Positions 21,705 to 32,465 of a stretch of DNA of 64,000 nt are shown piece after piece. The stretch is taken from NCBI GenBank assembly GCA_963575745.1, contig CAUYUJ010021069.1, forward strand, positions 1 to 64,000. Reading direction: 5' to 3'. This stretch comes from Prorocentrum cordatum (Eukaryota > Sar > Dinophyceae > Prorocentrales > Prorocentraceae). The position numbers were made by a program, and so were the translations under genes. The notes under the pieces were generated by a model, which was not told the DNA's origin, made no database searches, and worked only from the letters and a program-made list of their open reading frames with translations. How positions within the stretch are numbered: position 1 is the stretch's first letter; each line of letters begins with the position of its first letter.

Positions 21705-22027
21705 TGTCGGTGGTGGGGCCGCGCCTGCGCATATTGCCTTGTCATTCCATGATTTGTACCCGTGGCCTTCGGCGAAAACATGTTATCTTCTGGAGGCTGG
21801 TCACTTACATCGTCCATGTCTTCATCTTGCTGCGCCTCCACATCTTCCAACTCTGCGATGTTGGCTCTGATCCTGGCACGCTCATCGTCAACGGATTTTT
21901 CTGCTATGGGGTCGGCGACTTTGTTTTGAACATTATTGAGCCTCTCGTGCGCCTTGTCTTGACTGGTTATCAGGGTATTGTTGAGTTGGCGAGTGTAAGT
22001 CTTGGTGTTGGAGTACATCATCTCCAA
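21578..22027 (-). CDS. Unrecognised ORF with probable coiled coil
   Basis: The first 90 codons read as charged helical protein (TRQLNNTLITSQDKAHERLN; RARIRANIAELEDVEAQQDE), followed by an acidic stretch and then His/Arg-rich text that is probably out of frame. It begins at or near the tandem ATGs at about 22020-22023. Just upstream, short frames with helical text (TDAKEIKILQANTRDRMSKL, near 22140) suggest the coding region starts further 5'. Confidence 0.35.
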   Translation of the reverse strand: MEMMYSNTKTYTRQLNNTLITSQDKAHERLNNVQNKVADPIAEKSVDDERARIRANIAELEDVEAQQDEDMDDVSDQPPEDNMFSPKATGTNHGMTRQYAQARPHHRQCHRQQHRNKKVLCPFRHCTWDQATINKCHQGLLSRDPWVLA

Positions 22028-22238
22028 TACTGCAATCTCTCTCTAAACATGCTTGCATTCTCGGTTTGCTCCGTTGGCTGCAATCATAAACATGCCAGCT
22101 TGCTCATGCGATCTCTGGTGTTTGCCTGTAATATCTTGATCTCCTTGGCGTCAGTAGGCGGTTCAACGAAATACGAATGACACATCGTATCTCCTCTTCA
22201 AGCTGTAATGGTTCGCTTGATGATCTGCTGAAATGCTT

Positions 22239-22655
22239 TCATCTCGCTTGTCGTAGCACGTAGTCGACTGGATTATTAACTCTGTTGTTTCTTGGTACGC
22301 TTAGCTTGCGCCTGCGCGAACGGACCTCCTTGCTGAGCTCGCTCTTCTCTCTGATCGAATACATAGCTCTAATCACACCAGCAACTCCAGCGACGCCCTT
22401 TAGCACACCTCCCACATTTCGAGCAATCCCACTTGACCCGTGGCGCGCTTGCGTGAGCACCCTGATTGTGTCCTGCCATTTTGTTTGCACTGTGATGGTA
22501 TTGTAGAAAATCTCTCGCTGCCAGCACTCGCAAGAGGAGTTTTGCACGAGCTCTGCGGTCACGCTTCCTGCGATGCCAGGTTGGTTCCGTAGCCGTCTTG
22601 ATGGTCGCGGCACAACAATGAGAAGAAGCAGGCATACAGTCGGGGCGCTGAACAA
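22239..22655 (-). CDS. Unrecognised ORF with hydrophobic Gly/Val/Ala segment
   Basis: From about codon 38 the text is ordinary protein: CECWQREIFYNTITVQTKWQ, then a segment GIARNVGGVLKGVAGVAGVI that could insert in a membrane or form a turn-rich helix, then a basic tail (SKEVRSRRRKLSVPRNN). It stops at a TGA that overlaps a following ATG. No family is recognised. The first ~37 codons lie in the 22.6-kb repeat and are probably not coding. Confidence 0.3.
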   Translation of the reverse strand: MFSAPTVCLLLLIVVPRPSRRLRNQPGIAGSVTAELVQNSSCECWQREIFYNTITVQTKWQDTIRVLTQARHGSSGIARNVGGVLKGVAGVAGVIRAMYSIREKSELSKEVRSRRRKLSVPRNNRVNNPVDYVLRQAR

Positions 22656-22850
22656 GAAACCCTTTTCGTTGGGGAGGGGCTCCGTGTTCCTTAATGGTTT
22701 CGCAGCTTGCCTTAGGTTGTCCTTAGGTTTCGATGGGGAATCGAAGTCTAACTTATGGAAAACAGGGACCTCGGTCTTTATTTAGGGTTCCTTAGGTCAA
22801 CGCCCCGACTGTAGCCGTCTTGACGGTCGCGGCACAACAGCGAGAATAAC
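22583..22850. repeat. Direct and inverted repeats at the edge of the 20.8-22.7 kb block
   Basis: GTAGCCGTCTTGATGGTCGC (about 22588) recurs with one change at about 22811, a direct repeat of about 35 bp. CAGTCGGGGCG (about 22636) faces CGCCCCGACTG (about 22802) as an inverted repeat enclosing about 150 bp. Confidence 0.65.
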
Positions 22851-22954
22851 GAGACATGATGATTGGGTGTGCTCGTCTGAGGTTTGACCAGACATTTGCG
22901 TTACACAGACAGTGTCCCCTCTGAAACACGAAGTTCTGGTGACCTGGGCTAAAC

Positions 22955-22998
22955 CTTCTCCTCCTCCTCCTCCTCCTCCTCCTCCTCCTCCTCCTCCC
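22955..22998. repeat. TCC tract
   Basis: About 13 perfect TCC units. Confidence 0.9.
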
Positions 22999-23960
22999 AT
23001 CTCCCTTTTCCTTCTCTTCATCTCTCCTCTTTCTTCCTCCTCGCTTGTGTTTGCCGTGGCCGAGCGTTGCGAGGGTGGCACAGTGCAAAACGCGCTCTTC
23101 TACGTGGGTGTTGGGGCCGTGAATGCATGCGCACGCCCGTCGTAACTTCTTGCCGTACTTCGCTTCAGCCAAATGAGCGTGAAGCGTTCGTTCGGTGCCA
23201 TGTCGACGGTGCTTTAGTACACGTGCCCACGGGAACAGTGCGAGGTGATCGCAAGGGTATTCTCAGCACACCTGCAGGATGCAGCGGGCTACCCGCGCAG
23301 TCTCCTCCAGCAGTGGTAGCAGGAGAGTCTCTCTCGGCCAGGCGTTTTACATGCCTCCCTCCGTTTACTGCTTCTCCTATCCTCCCTCCGCTAGGGTGCC
23401 AGCTGAAAATTCGGCTCCCTTCGAGGGTTGACAAGTAACACGTTAAACATGAAATTAACGTGTATTGCGGTTTCTGGTGCCTGGCCCCGCCTGGCATTTG
23501 GTACTGGCATGCTGTTTCGCAATGCTCAATCGTGGCCCACGGCTACCTGTCTTCGGCATCATGGGCGTTGCTATCGTCACGTTCGCCACGCAACACCGTC
23601 ATTTTCACTGCGTGCGAGAGCACGCGCACGCACGTCCACGCGTTAACGGAGTAATCGCATTTGTTGTTGGGTGCCCATAACGGTCTGTCCCGCTGGGCTG
23701 TTCGGACCGTCTGGTCTGGGCCGCAACCTCCAGCTCCTCTGACCTTGCCATGAGGCTCTTCAGCCTGCCAGGCCCAGCCAGCCCGCCCAGCCCGTCTGGC
23801 TCGGCCACCAGGTCTGTCGTCTGTCCGCTCCATCAGGCCACACGGCGCTGCAAGAAGTCATTTGGGAAAAACATAATGCTTGCCAGCGTGCCTCCCAAAC
23901 CGGGAGCTCTTGCACTCGGTGTGTGTGTGTGTGCTTGCGCTGAGAAGCCCTAAGTGCTAG
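22999..23960. other. No gene seen
   Basis: Mixed-composition sequence. Short frames only. GTGTGTGT at 23920-23930 and repeated GCCCAGCC words near 23765-23795. Confidence 0.6.
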
Positions 23961-23961
23961 C

Positions 23962-24335
23962 ACAGCGCGGTTGGCGACAGCGAGGCGACCACGGGCGGCA
24001 ATGTGGAGAAACCTCGGCGGACACCCCAAGCGCGGTGCGCGGCAAAGAGGCGGCCACGGTCGGCAACGTGGCGAAACCTCGGTGGAGGCTCCCCAAGCGC
24101 GTCAGGCGGCCACGAGGCGGCCACAGTCAGCGACGCGGCTTCACCTCGGGGGCCCCCCAGTTTGGGCGGCAATGAGGCGGCCACGGGCGGCGACACGGCG
24201 AAACCTCGGCGGACCTCCTCAGTGGGCGGCAACGAGGCGGCCACGACGGTGCCGCAGGCGGCGACGCGGCGAAACATCGGCGGACCGCCCAGGGTGGCGG
24301 CAACAAAGCGGCCACGAGGCAGCCACTGCTGGGGT
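23962..24335. repeat. Degenerate 58-68-bp GC-rich tandem array, 5-6 units
   Basis: AGGCGGCCACGG and GGCGAAACCTCGGCGGAC recur with spacings of about 60-68 bp across the interval. The Arg/Ala-rich frames on both strands come from this repeat. Confidence 0.8.
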
Positions 24336-25139
24336 TGTCTCGACGTGGCCCTTCTCAGACCCCCCCTGAGACCAGACCTCGCAACAAAAACCAAGGATCG
24401 CCAGAAATCACGGCCAGGGAGCCCGACCCAATTTTTCTCTGGCATTTTCGAGCCGGATCGCTTTGCGAATGGCCCCAGGGCTTGAAGCTGGGCGAAACCG
24501 CTTGTTGTGAAGAAGTTGCACGCCCAGATCTTAGGGTGGCACTCCTCCGACGCTCTAGTTGCGTCGCTGGTCGGTCGCCAGCCTGCTGGCCGCCACGCGT
24601 GCTGCTCGCTCTCGGTCAGGGTCTTCTCTGCGGGCCGCGCACTCGGGTGCTGGTTGCACCCACGAGCGGATAGCGCGAGGGGGGGAGGCTTGCGAGAAGA
24701 CGGGGGGGGCTACTCCGAAGTCCCCAGAGGCTCCTAAGAAGGTTGGTCGCATACAGTCGAAACCGATGGTAAGGATGGATCACCTTCCCCAGGGTACTCC
24801 AGATTTCGTAATAAAAGGGAGGGGGTCTGGACCCTCCAAAACAAGCCATTTCAGACCTCCCCCGTGGGAGAACCCTCCAAAACATCGTCCCCAGACCCCC
24901 CAGGCCCTCCAAGATAGCTTGGAAGAGACCCCCCCCCGAAATGAGACCCTCCTCCCTTTATTTCGAAATCTGGAGAACCCTTGCATCCTTGCCTCCGTGG
25001 TCCATCCCTTGACTACTCCCGATGGCCCGCCGCGCTCGAAGAAGCATCACCACGCGCGTCCCAGGGGCTTGCAGCCTCATCGCGCATCCTTGTCATCACT
25101 CTTGGCTGTGCTTCTTCACTCGGTGGCGCTCTCAGGGGG
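24336..25139. other. No gene seen
   Basis: Mixed sequence; a GACCCTCCAAAACA word is repeated near 24829 and 24868. No recognisable protein. Confidence 0.55.
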
Positions 25140-25800
25140 AAGGAGGAGGAGGAGGAGGAGGAGGAGGGAGGAGGAGGAGGACCATTGTAAACCCAAGAGT
25201 CATCAACGATGTTGGAATAAGTCCTCCCTCCAAGCTCCCTCTTCATAGGCCCCTTACAACGCAGGATTCCAACGCCACGGATCAACCTGATTGTTGCGTC
25301 TTGACGATCCAGAATCGTTCCAGAACGCCATTCCTGGGACTTCAACACCGCGAATCAAGCTAACTATTGCACCCGCATAATCCTGAATCCTTCCAGAGCA
25401 CCATTTCTGGTATGTTGATCACGGGAATCCGTGACATTCTTGCACATTTCATAAACCAATGTGCGCAGCGCCAGGGCGAGAGCCACATTTCGAAAAGGAG
25501 CCGCCCTAAATCCATGAAGCTCTTGCAACTTGTTGAAACGAATGCACGTGGCGCTAAGGCGATAGCCACATTTTAAAACGATTCGCCCTCAATCCGTGAA
25601 GCTCATGCAAATTTAAAACATGAATGCGAGCGGCGCTGAGGCGAGAGCCACATTTTGAAAACGACCCGCCCTCCATCTGTCAAAATGTTGTCATTTTGTT
25701 GAAAGCTTCAGACTCGTAAATGGTGAGGAAGTCTCAGGCGAACCGCCCGGCCCGCACTGAAAACTGGCTTCGGGGTGCGACAGGGAGAAGTTGTTTATAA
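25140..25800. repeat. Segmental duplication, copy 1
   Basis: Starts with (GGA)n, then CCAAGAGTCATCAACGATGT and GGAATAAGTCCTCC..CTCC, continues through CCTGATTGTTGCGTCTTGAC, then two or three internal ~80-bp repeats bearing GAGCCACATTTTGAAA, and ends at GGGTGCGACAGGGAG. All these blocks recur in order at 27175-27790. Confidence 0.8.
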
Positions 25801-25802
25801 GG

Positions 25803-25925
25803 AAAAGACATGGAGGAGGAGGAGAAGGAGTAGGAGGAGGAGGAGGAGGAGGAGGAGGAGGAGGAGGAGGGAGGAGGAGGAGGAGGAGGAGGAGGAGGAG
25901 GAGGGAGGAGGAGGAGGAAGGATTT
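25803..25925. repeat. GGA tract
   Basis: Near-perfect (GGA)n with a few GGGA steps. Confidence 0.92.
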
Positions 25926-26130
25926 CTTGGAGATGATTGGGTGGGCCTTCCCGTGAGGCGTCGGCAGAGGAGGGCCGCGCCGCCTGACGTGCCCTGCGCT
26001 CGCCGGACGCCCGGGCGGGGCCGGCCGGCGCCCCTGCCGCTTGCGGGGGCGGCGAGTCGCGGCCGCCACCTTGAGGCGCTTCCGCCGCGCCTGCTGCAAA
26101 AAAGGATCCGTCATGGCAGGCCTTGGCCTA
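25926..26130. other. GC-rich spacer, no gene seen
   Basis: CG-rich non-repetitive sequence between two purine tracts. Confidence 0.5.
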
Positions 26131-26134
26131 TGCT

Positions 26135-26600
26135 TATGATACTTCTGCTGCTGATGATGAGGATGATGATGAGGATGATGATGACGATGATGACGATGCT
26201 GATGATGATGCGGTTGATGATGACGATGATGACGATGGTGGTGGTGGTGATGATGATGATTGTGGTGGTGGTGATGGTGGTGATGATGACGATGATGACG
26301 ATGGTGGTGGTGGTGATGATGATCATGACGATGAGGAGGAGGATGAGGAGTTGGAGGAAGAGGAGGATGAGGAGGAAGAGCAGGAGGAAGAGGATGATGA
26401 TGATGCTGAGGAAGATCATGGTCACGATGACGATGAGGAGGGGGAGGAGGAGGAGGAGGAGGAGGAGGAGGAAGAGAAGGGAGAGGAGGAGGAGGAGAAG
26501 AAGGAGGAGGAGGGAGGAGGAGGATGGTGGTGGTGGTGGTGATAGTGATGATGATGATTCTGATGATGCTGAGGAGGAGGAGGAGGAGGAGGAGTGGGGA
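26135..26600. repeat. GAT / GGT / GAG compound trinucleotide tract
   Basis: (GATGAT)n with GGTGGT runs passes into (GAGGAG)n with GAT interruptions. Acidic poly-Asp/Glu frames are artefacts. Confidence 0.92.
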
Positions 26601-27174
26601 GACACCGATTGAGTAACTAGAGACACAGGGTGACATTTTGATAGTCTGTCGATGGGTATACAGTGAGACCGTTATGGAGGTATCAATCTAGATATGTATA
26701 AAAGTCTCGAGATCGTTAGATAAGCAGATCGCGAATCTGATCCGACGTCAATCGCAATCCCGAACCTGCGCCATCCCCCAATATGATCACACGAAGGTTG
26801 CCTTATAACTTTTTGATATCTAGTTTTATTATACAGGCTTGCGCCTCATCCGCCGACTGCTTCATTCATCATTTTCTGCCATGCATTTCCCTGCTGTGTT
26901 CGCGCGCCGTGCTGCTTATTTTTCCCGCGCGCGCGCCGCGCGCGGTAACTGCGTAGGGGCTGTCTTGGGGTGACCTCGGAGATGCGGGGCCTTCTTCGAC
27001 GATCTTTTGGTCGGAGAGACTCTGAACCATACAAACGTTCATGTCAAACCATACAACATCTGAATGGGCTTCGATGGTACTGGCCCTGATGAGCCTTCCT
27101 GGTGCCTACATGCCACATGGGCACTTCTACTTGCCTCCCGCCTTCTCAGGCACGCACACGATGTCCTACATGGC
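26601..27174. other. No gene seen
   Basis: AT-richer than average to 26830, then CGCG-rich. ACAGGCTTGCGCC..ATCCGCCGAC at 26835 recurs with two changes at 29706, next to the GAT tract there. Confidence 0.55.
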
Positions 27175-27790
27175 CTGAGGGAGGAGGAGGATGAGGAGGA
27201 GGAGGGGGTGGAGGAGGAGGAGGAGGATGAGGAGGAGGAGGAGGAGGACCAGTGTAAAATCAAGAGGCATCAGCGATGTTGGAATTAACCCTCCCTCCAA
27301 GCTCCCCCCTCGTAGGCCCCCTACAACGGTTCATTTCCATTGAGGGAACTGTCTCGTTGGAAGACAACCGTTTGAAGATCCTGAAGCATGCCAAAACATT
27401 GTTCTCGAGATTTCAACGCCACGTATCAACCTGACTGCTGCGTCTTGACGATTGGGAATGTTCCAGAGCGCCATTTTGAGACTTCAACACTGCGTGTCAA
27501 CATAACTGCTGCACCCGCATGATCCTGAATCCTTCCAACACAATTTCTGGTACGATGATCCTGGGAATTCGTGAAACTCTTGCAAAGTTTGAAAACGAAT
27601 GTGCGCGGCGCTAAGGCGAGAGCCACATTTTGAAAACGACCCGCCCTCCATCTGTGACATTGTTGTCACTCTTCAAGCTTCAGAGTCGTAAGTGGTGGGG
27701 AAGTCTTCGGCGGAACGCTCGGCCCGCCCTAAAAACTGGCCTCGGGGTGCGACAGGGAGGAGCTCTCCACAAGGAGAAGGAATGGTGGAG
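27175..27790. repeat. Segmental duplication, copy 2
   Basis: Matches 25140-25800 block for block: purine tract, AAGAGGCATCAGCGATGTTG, CCTGACTGCTGCGTCTTGAC, GAGCCACATTTTGAAA, GGGTGCGACAGGGAG. Identity looks roughly 80-85% by eye, with one fewer internal 80-bp repeat. Confidence 0.8.
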
Positions 27791-27950
27791 GCGGAGGAGG
27801 ATGACCTCCTCGCCTCTGGCCCTCCCCCGGCCGCCTCGCGCCTCGCGCTCCTCTGCCCCCGTGCCTCGTTGCCCCCGCGCGCCCCGCCGTCGCTCGACCG
27901 CCTCCTGTCCGCTTGCGGCCGCAGAGTGAACAGGAGTGCCACGTGGACAG

Positions 27951-28117
27951 CCTCAAGTCGGGCCCGTCCCTCTACAGGAGGAATATTCAACGACAGTTCA
28001 AACAAAAGTATGAGGACGATTTTTGTTGGTCATTCTTGAGTGCTTTAGGTTGTTTTGTCGACTATGTTTGATTTTTTGTCCAAAATCGGCCTGTAGTGGG
28101 ACAGGCCCGACTTCAGG
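27951..28117. mobile_element. Family A inverted-repeat element, complete copy
   Basis: The left end AAGTCGGGCCCGTCCCTCTA and the reverse complement of the right end AAGTCGGGCCTGTCCCACTA agree at 18 of 20 positions, giving ends of about 27 bp and a 167-bp element. The AT-richer interior has no coding capacity. Relatives lie at 37506, 57935 (left part), 60868 (right part) and 63217. Confidence 0.75.
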
Positions 28118-28279
28118 GTAGCCAGTGCACGTAGATGCATCTGATGGCATCCGGCCCTTTTCGGTATACCTCTTGAGGTTCTCTCCGGCACTCGCGGGGG
28201 CCCCTCTGGAGCCATCTCGGGTCTGTCCAGAATCTTCGCAGGCCCGTTCGAATCCGAAACGGTGCAGGGGGCAAACACA

Positions 28280-28328
28280 CGCATGACACATGTATATATA
28301 TATATATATATGTGTGTATATATATAGT
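28280..28328. repeat. TA/TG dinucleotide tract
   Basis: (TA)n with TGTGTG interruption, about 48 bp. Confidence 0.92.
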
Positions 28329-28329
28329 G

Positions 28330-28745
28330 ATCTTAGGCCTCTCGGGGTGCTCTCTTGGGGACTGTCGGGATCATCGCTGGAGGCGCGTTTTAGATGATCC
28401 ATCTTGGACCGTCTTGCCTGGTTTGGGCCAGGTCCATCTGTGGCCGTCCTGGCGTTTTCTCGGGACGTTCCGGGCCCCCAAAAATGCAGCGGAATTGTGT
28501 TGACCCGGCGTATTTGCGCTAACATGCTGTTGCCACTCCTTCTGCGTGTAGCCGACAAATTGGATGGCGTGTCAATGACCGATTGCGCGGTTCGATTCGA
28601 ACGGTCGCGCGAAACATGGTTCCGAATGACATACGTCCAGTGGGCTTCGGCCCATCCCGCCACCGAGCTTGCGATGTGCGCCAGAGATATTTTGCATACC
28701 TGTTGGGGCCCGTTAGGGGACGTCCAATGGCATCAGGGGTCATCC
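28330..28745. other. No gene seen
   Basis: Ordinary composition. CAGTGGGCTTCGGCCC at 28641 recurs near 40757 on the other strand, so part is dispersed repeat. Near 28588 there is an imperfect CGCGG..TTCGAA palindrome. Confidence 0.5.
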
Positions 28746-28749
28746 AATC

Positions 28750-29165
28750 GGGCGACCGCGGCGACGACGACCACGGCAGCGTCGGCGACGGCGGCGACGG
28801 CGATGGCGACGACGACAGCGACGGATGCCAGCGACGACGATCACCAGCACCTCGGCGGCGGGGACGGTGACGACGTCGATTACGGAAGGGACGGCGGCGG
28901 CAGCTTGTGCAATGACGGCGGCGGCAGCGGCAACGCCGACGACGATGACGGCGGCGACTACAATGATCGCGGCGGCGAGGCCGGCGTCATCGGCGGGCGG
29001 CGGTGGAGCAGGAGGAGCAGAACGAAAAGGAAAACAGGCGGAGCTCAGGAGCAACACATTAAATAGCATGATGATAAAAGGGTCGAGGTGGACGAGGAGG
29101 ACAAGGACGACGATGCGGAAGACGACGACGACGATGACGACGATGGCGGCGGCGGCGAAGGAGGC
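28750..29165. repeat. Degenerate GAC/GGC trinucleotide tract
   Basis: Trinucleotide periodicity of GAC, GGC, ACG and GAT continues over about 400 bp, giving Ala/Asp/Thr-rich shadow frames. Confidence 0.75.
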
Positions 29166-29287
29166 CAAACGGAGCGGTGAAAGGCTGTGTAAGAGATGCG
29201 CAGAATTGAAGGAGAAAGCGGCGCTGATAGCGAATTGCGAGACGGCGAATCGCGATTTGAAAGCAGAGGCGAAAGGAAGCACAGGCA

Positions 29288-29520
29288 GGGTCTCCCGCTC
29301 GAGACTCCCGCGCAATCCACTCGTACGCGAGGCTCCAGCTCGAGACTTCCTCCAAATTCAAGCCCGATGTGCCCAAGCGTGACGATGGTTGCAGGCATTC
29401 CGATGACCCGCTCGGATTACCAATATGAGCCGTGTTCCCCATAGTGAGGGGACTGCCAATCGAGACGTCCAAACGATTTATTCACGGACGAGGCCCCCGC
29501 TCGAGACTTTCCTGCGATGA
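29288..29520. repeat. 160-bp satellite family, about 1.5 diverged monomers
   Basis: Contains AGACTTCCTCCAAATTCA and TTCCGATGACCCGCTCGGAT, diagnostic words of the array at 58.7-60.3 kb, and abuts a GAT microsatellite on the same side as there. Confidence 0.8.
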
Positions 29521-29548
29521 GTGTGCGACTGAGTGTGTGAGTGTGTAA

Positions 29549-29692
<144 letters not shown>

Positions 29693-30188
29693 CTGCTGAT
29701 GATTCTACAGGCTTACGCCACATCCGCCGACCCCTTCTGTGAGCGTTCCGAGGCCAGGAGTTTCTGGCCAGCGGCGTCTTGTGTGAGGGTGCGGTGTCGC
29801 GCGCGGGTGGTGGCAGATACGTAGGGGGTCCAAATGTTTGCGTGATCCCGGTGGTCTGGGGCGTGCTTTCCGAGCGCCTTGCGTGCTGTGCACCCGGGTG
29901 CGGGGTGTCCTTCTGGGAGGTCGGCCTTTCGACCCGCAACCAAGTGGAGGACCACCGGAAGACGGAAGGAGCAAGAGTAGTGTGCGGAAGCTGTGATCAG
30001 CGAGGCACCACCGCGAAAAATGTGGCAGATGAGTCGAAACGGGTGAAGAGGCTGTTGACGTTCGCAGCGCGCACGAAACAGTTCGCGCGGCAGTAGCACA
30101 TTAGCGCCGAGCAAGATAGTGAGCACGTCGCGAGGAAGAGTAAGGCTGTATGCGCGGAATGCATTGCAGTTGACTCGACGGCTCGCAA
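29693..30188. other. No gene seen
   Basis: Mixed sequence with short frames only. Confidence 0.55.
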
Positions 30189-30189
30189 T

Positions 30190-30835
30190 ACGGAAGCGTC
30201 TGGGGGTCTTTTGGGGGCCTCCTGGGGGCCTCTTGGGGGCTCCTTGGGGCGTCTTGGCGGCCTCTTGGGGCCTCTGGCGGCCTCTTGGGGCACTCTTGGG
30301 GCCCCCTGGGACTCGCGGGGGCGGAAAGCTCGATTTTTGAATTTTTGGTTGCCCTCTTGGGCCCCTCTTGGTGCCGTCTTGGATCCTTTTTGGGCCGTCT
30401 TGGGGACCTCTTGGGCCGTCTTGGGGCCATCTTGGGCCGTCGCGGGGCCGTCTTGGGGGCCTCTTGGGCCGTCTTGGGGCGGTCTTCGGGGCCTCTTGGG
30501 CCGTCTTGGAGCGTCGGAAAGCCCACGAGGCGAATTTGTGACACATATTCGTTTTACAAAGGAAATGAGCAAACTTTTGCGTTCCCTCTTGGGACGCATC
30601 TTGGAGGCTTCTTGGGGGCGTCTTGGGCCATCTGGAGGCCATCTCGGGTGTCTTCGATCGCTCTTGGACCGTGTGGGACCATGTTGAGCTCTCTTGGAAG
30701 CCACTTGGAGCGCTCTTGGGGCCGTCTTCGGGGCTCTCTTGGGCCGTCTTCGGCGCCTCTGGAGCCGTCTTGGCGCCCTCTTGGGCTGTCTTGGGGTCCT
30801 CTTAGAGGCTTCTTGGACCCTCTGGATACGATTTC
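30190..30835 (+). repeat. CTTGG minisatellite array with AT-rich interruption
   Basis: A degenerate ~15-bp unit, GGGGCCTCTTGGGCCGTCTT and variants, fills the interval. It is broken at about 30511-30590 by an AT-rich segment that begins after CTTGGAGCGTCGGAAAGCC. The same junction and array type occur at 33.2-33.9, 40.0-40.7 and 41.2-41.35 kb. Confidence 0.85.
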
Positions 30836-31040
30836 TCCATAGCCAGCATGTGTTCCCGATTTGACAAATAACGTAGGAAGACTTCTTTCTGAGCTGTTCC
30901 TGCCAGGACTGTTGCGGGGACTGCTTCACCCACAGTGCCTTTACCCACGGAGTTTTTGTCAGCATGGCGTGCCGTTTTGCCGCTGGTTCCAAGAAAAGGG
31001 GGGGTGCGCGCGCCCAAACCTGGCACACGGATACCGCCTT
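30836..31040. other. No gene seen
   Basis: Non-repetitive sequence between minisatellite and purine tract. Confidence 0.5.
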
Positions 31041-31230
31041 GAACCACAGGAAAAGGAGGATGAGGAGGAGAAGGCGGAGGAGGTGAAAAAGGAGGAGGAG
31101 GAGGTAGGAGGAGGAGGAGGAGGAGGAGGAGGAGGAGGAGGAGGAAGAGGAGGAGGAGGAGGAGGTGGAAGACGAGGAGGAGGAGGAGGAGGAGAACGAG
31201 GGAGGAGGAGGAGGAGGAGGAGGAGGTGGC
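31041..31230. repeat. GGA tract
   Basis: (GGA)n with sporadic GTA, AAG and CGA steps. Confidence 0.92.
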
Positions 31231-31842
31231 CCACGGGAGGATATGCGACGCTCGTGGCGATGCGAAGAGCCATGTCATGGCCAGGCTCGCGCGTGCGAGT
31301 GCATGCTGGCTGCGCGGCGGCGGTTGGCTTGGGCGTCGCGCGCACTGCCCTGAGTGGGCCCGCCCTGCTGCTCGCACAGGATAGTTTGTTTGTCGGGTCC
31401 ACGATCAGATTCAGATGGTTGGACTGTTGGCGCGCGTAGGATTGACATGCCCAGCTACGCTGGTCTCTTTTTCCAGCGTGTCAGATGTCTCCTGATTGTC
31501 TCCACCCCCTCCTTTCCGTCGCATGACTCTTCCCCCCAACTCTCCCTCATCGTCCCCGCTCCCGTCCGAGCTCCCCTCCGTCTCCCCCCCTTCCCTCCTC
31601 CCTCTGCGGGCAAAACTTGTGTCCATATCCACTGCAGCTTGGGGTTTCGGGCTCCCTTCCCCAGGAAGCCGAGGAGCACTGGAAATGGATAAAAATCAGG
31701 CCCCTACTGGAGGTTCGAATGGTATCCATATCCAGTGTGCCTCGGCCTTGCGGCGCCCCTTCCACGAGAGTCCAAGACGCCCTGGATATGGATAGACGCC
31801 CTGGATATGGATATAAATATCCCCTCCTCCCCAGACCCCCGA
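31231..31842. other. No gene seen; repeated TCCATATCC words
   Basis: TCCATATCCA or its complement TGGATATGGA occurs about four times at 31620-31825, often beside CGCCCTGGATATGG, a short local repeat. A pyrimidine-rich patch lies at 31500-31610. Confidence 0.5.
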
Positions 31843-31844
31843 CG

Positions 31845-32011
31845 TCATGAATTTTTCATGACGCGACCCCCAGAGGTCCAGACCCATTCCCCGGGACCGG
31901 TTTTTTATCCCGAGTAGTTTTTTGACGGTCCCGAGGCCCGGTAAGGGCCCTCAGAGGCCGAAAATAGCGACAAACCTCCCGTCGTGATTTTTTCATGACT
32001 CGAGGAGGTCT
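31845..32011 (-). mobile_element. Family D element (TCATGAAAAA ends), reverse copy
   Basis: Begins GTCATGAATTTTTCATGACG and ends CGTGATTTTTTCATGACTCG. The interior includes GGCCCTCAGAGGCCGAAAAT. The whole ~167 bp matches 39173-39355 in reverse complement at about 90% by eye. The ends are themselves inverted-repeat-like (TCATGAAAAA). Confidence 0.75.
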
Positions 32012-32149
32012 GGGGTCCCCCCCTGGGCGGAGGTCTGCTTCTCGGCCTACAGCCTCACGATCATGCCTTCCGCCCCCGCGGGGGACGCGGCGAGCCCGCA
32101 GGCCGGCCCCCCCGGGGGAGGGGGCGGCCGAACGCGCTCTCGGCACGGG

Positions 32150-32465
32150 GGCTCTCCCTCCTCCTCCCTCCTCCTCCTCCTCCTCCTCCTCCCCTCCTCC
32201 TCCTTCCTCCTCCTCTCCTCCTCCTCCTTCTCCTCCTCCTCCTCCTCTCCTCCTCCTCCTCCCTTCCTCCTTCCTCCTCCTCCTTCCTCCTCCTCCCTCC
32301 TCCCTCCTCCTCCCTCCTCCTCCTCACCTCCTCCTCCTCCTCCTCCCTCCCTCCTCCTCCTCCTCCCTCCTCCTCCCCTCCGCTCCCTCCTCCTCCTCCT
32401 CCTCCTCCTCCTCCCTCCTCTTCCTCCTCCTCCTCCTCCTCCTCCTCCTCCTCCTCCTCCTCTTC
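32150..32465. repeat. TCC tract
   Basis: Long imperfect (TCC)n, the last ~60 bp near-perfect. Confidence 0.93.

Noticed and set aside
22160-22180. Bacterial ribosome-binding site and operon
   Set aside because: AGGAG before ATG and ATGA overlaps are suggestive, but the ORFs are short and interrupted. I kept this as a question in the findings, not as a feature.
22583-22605. Possible dinoflagellate spliced-leader relic
   Set aside because: Only about nine bases (TCCGTAGCC) match the expected leader, then it diverges. Too short to support.
28580-28612. tRNA B-box-like GGTTCGATTC
   Set aside because: It is part of a local palindrome with no A box at the right distance.
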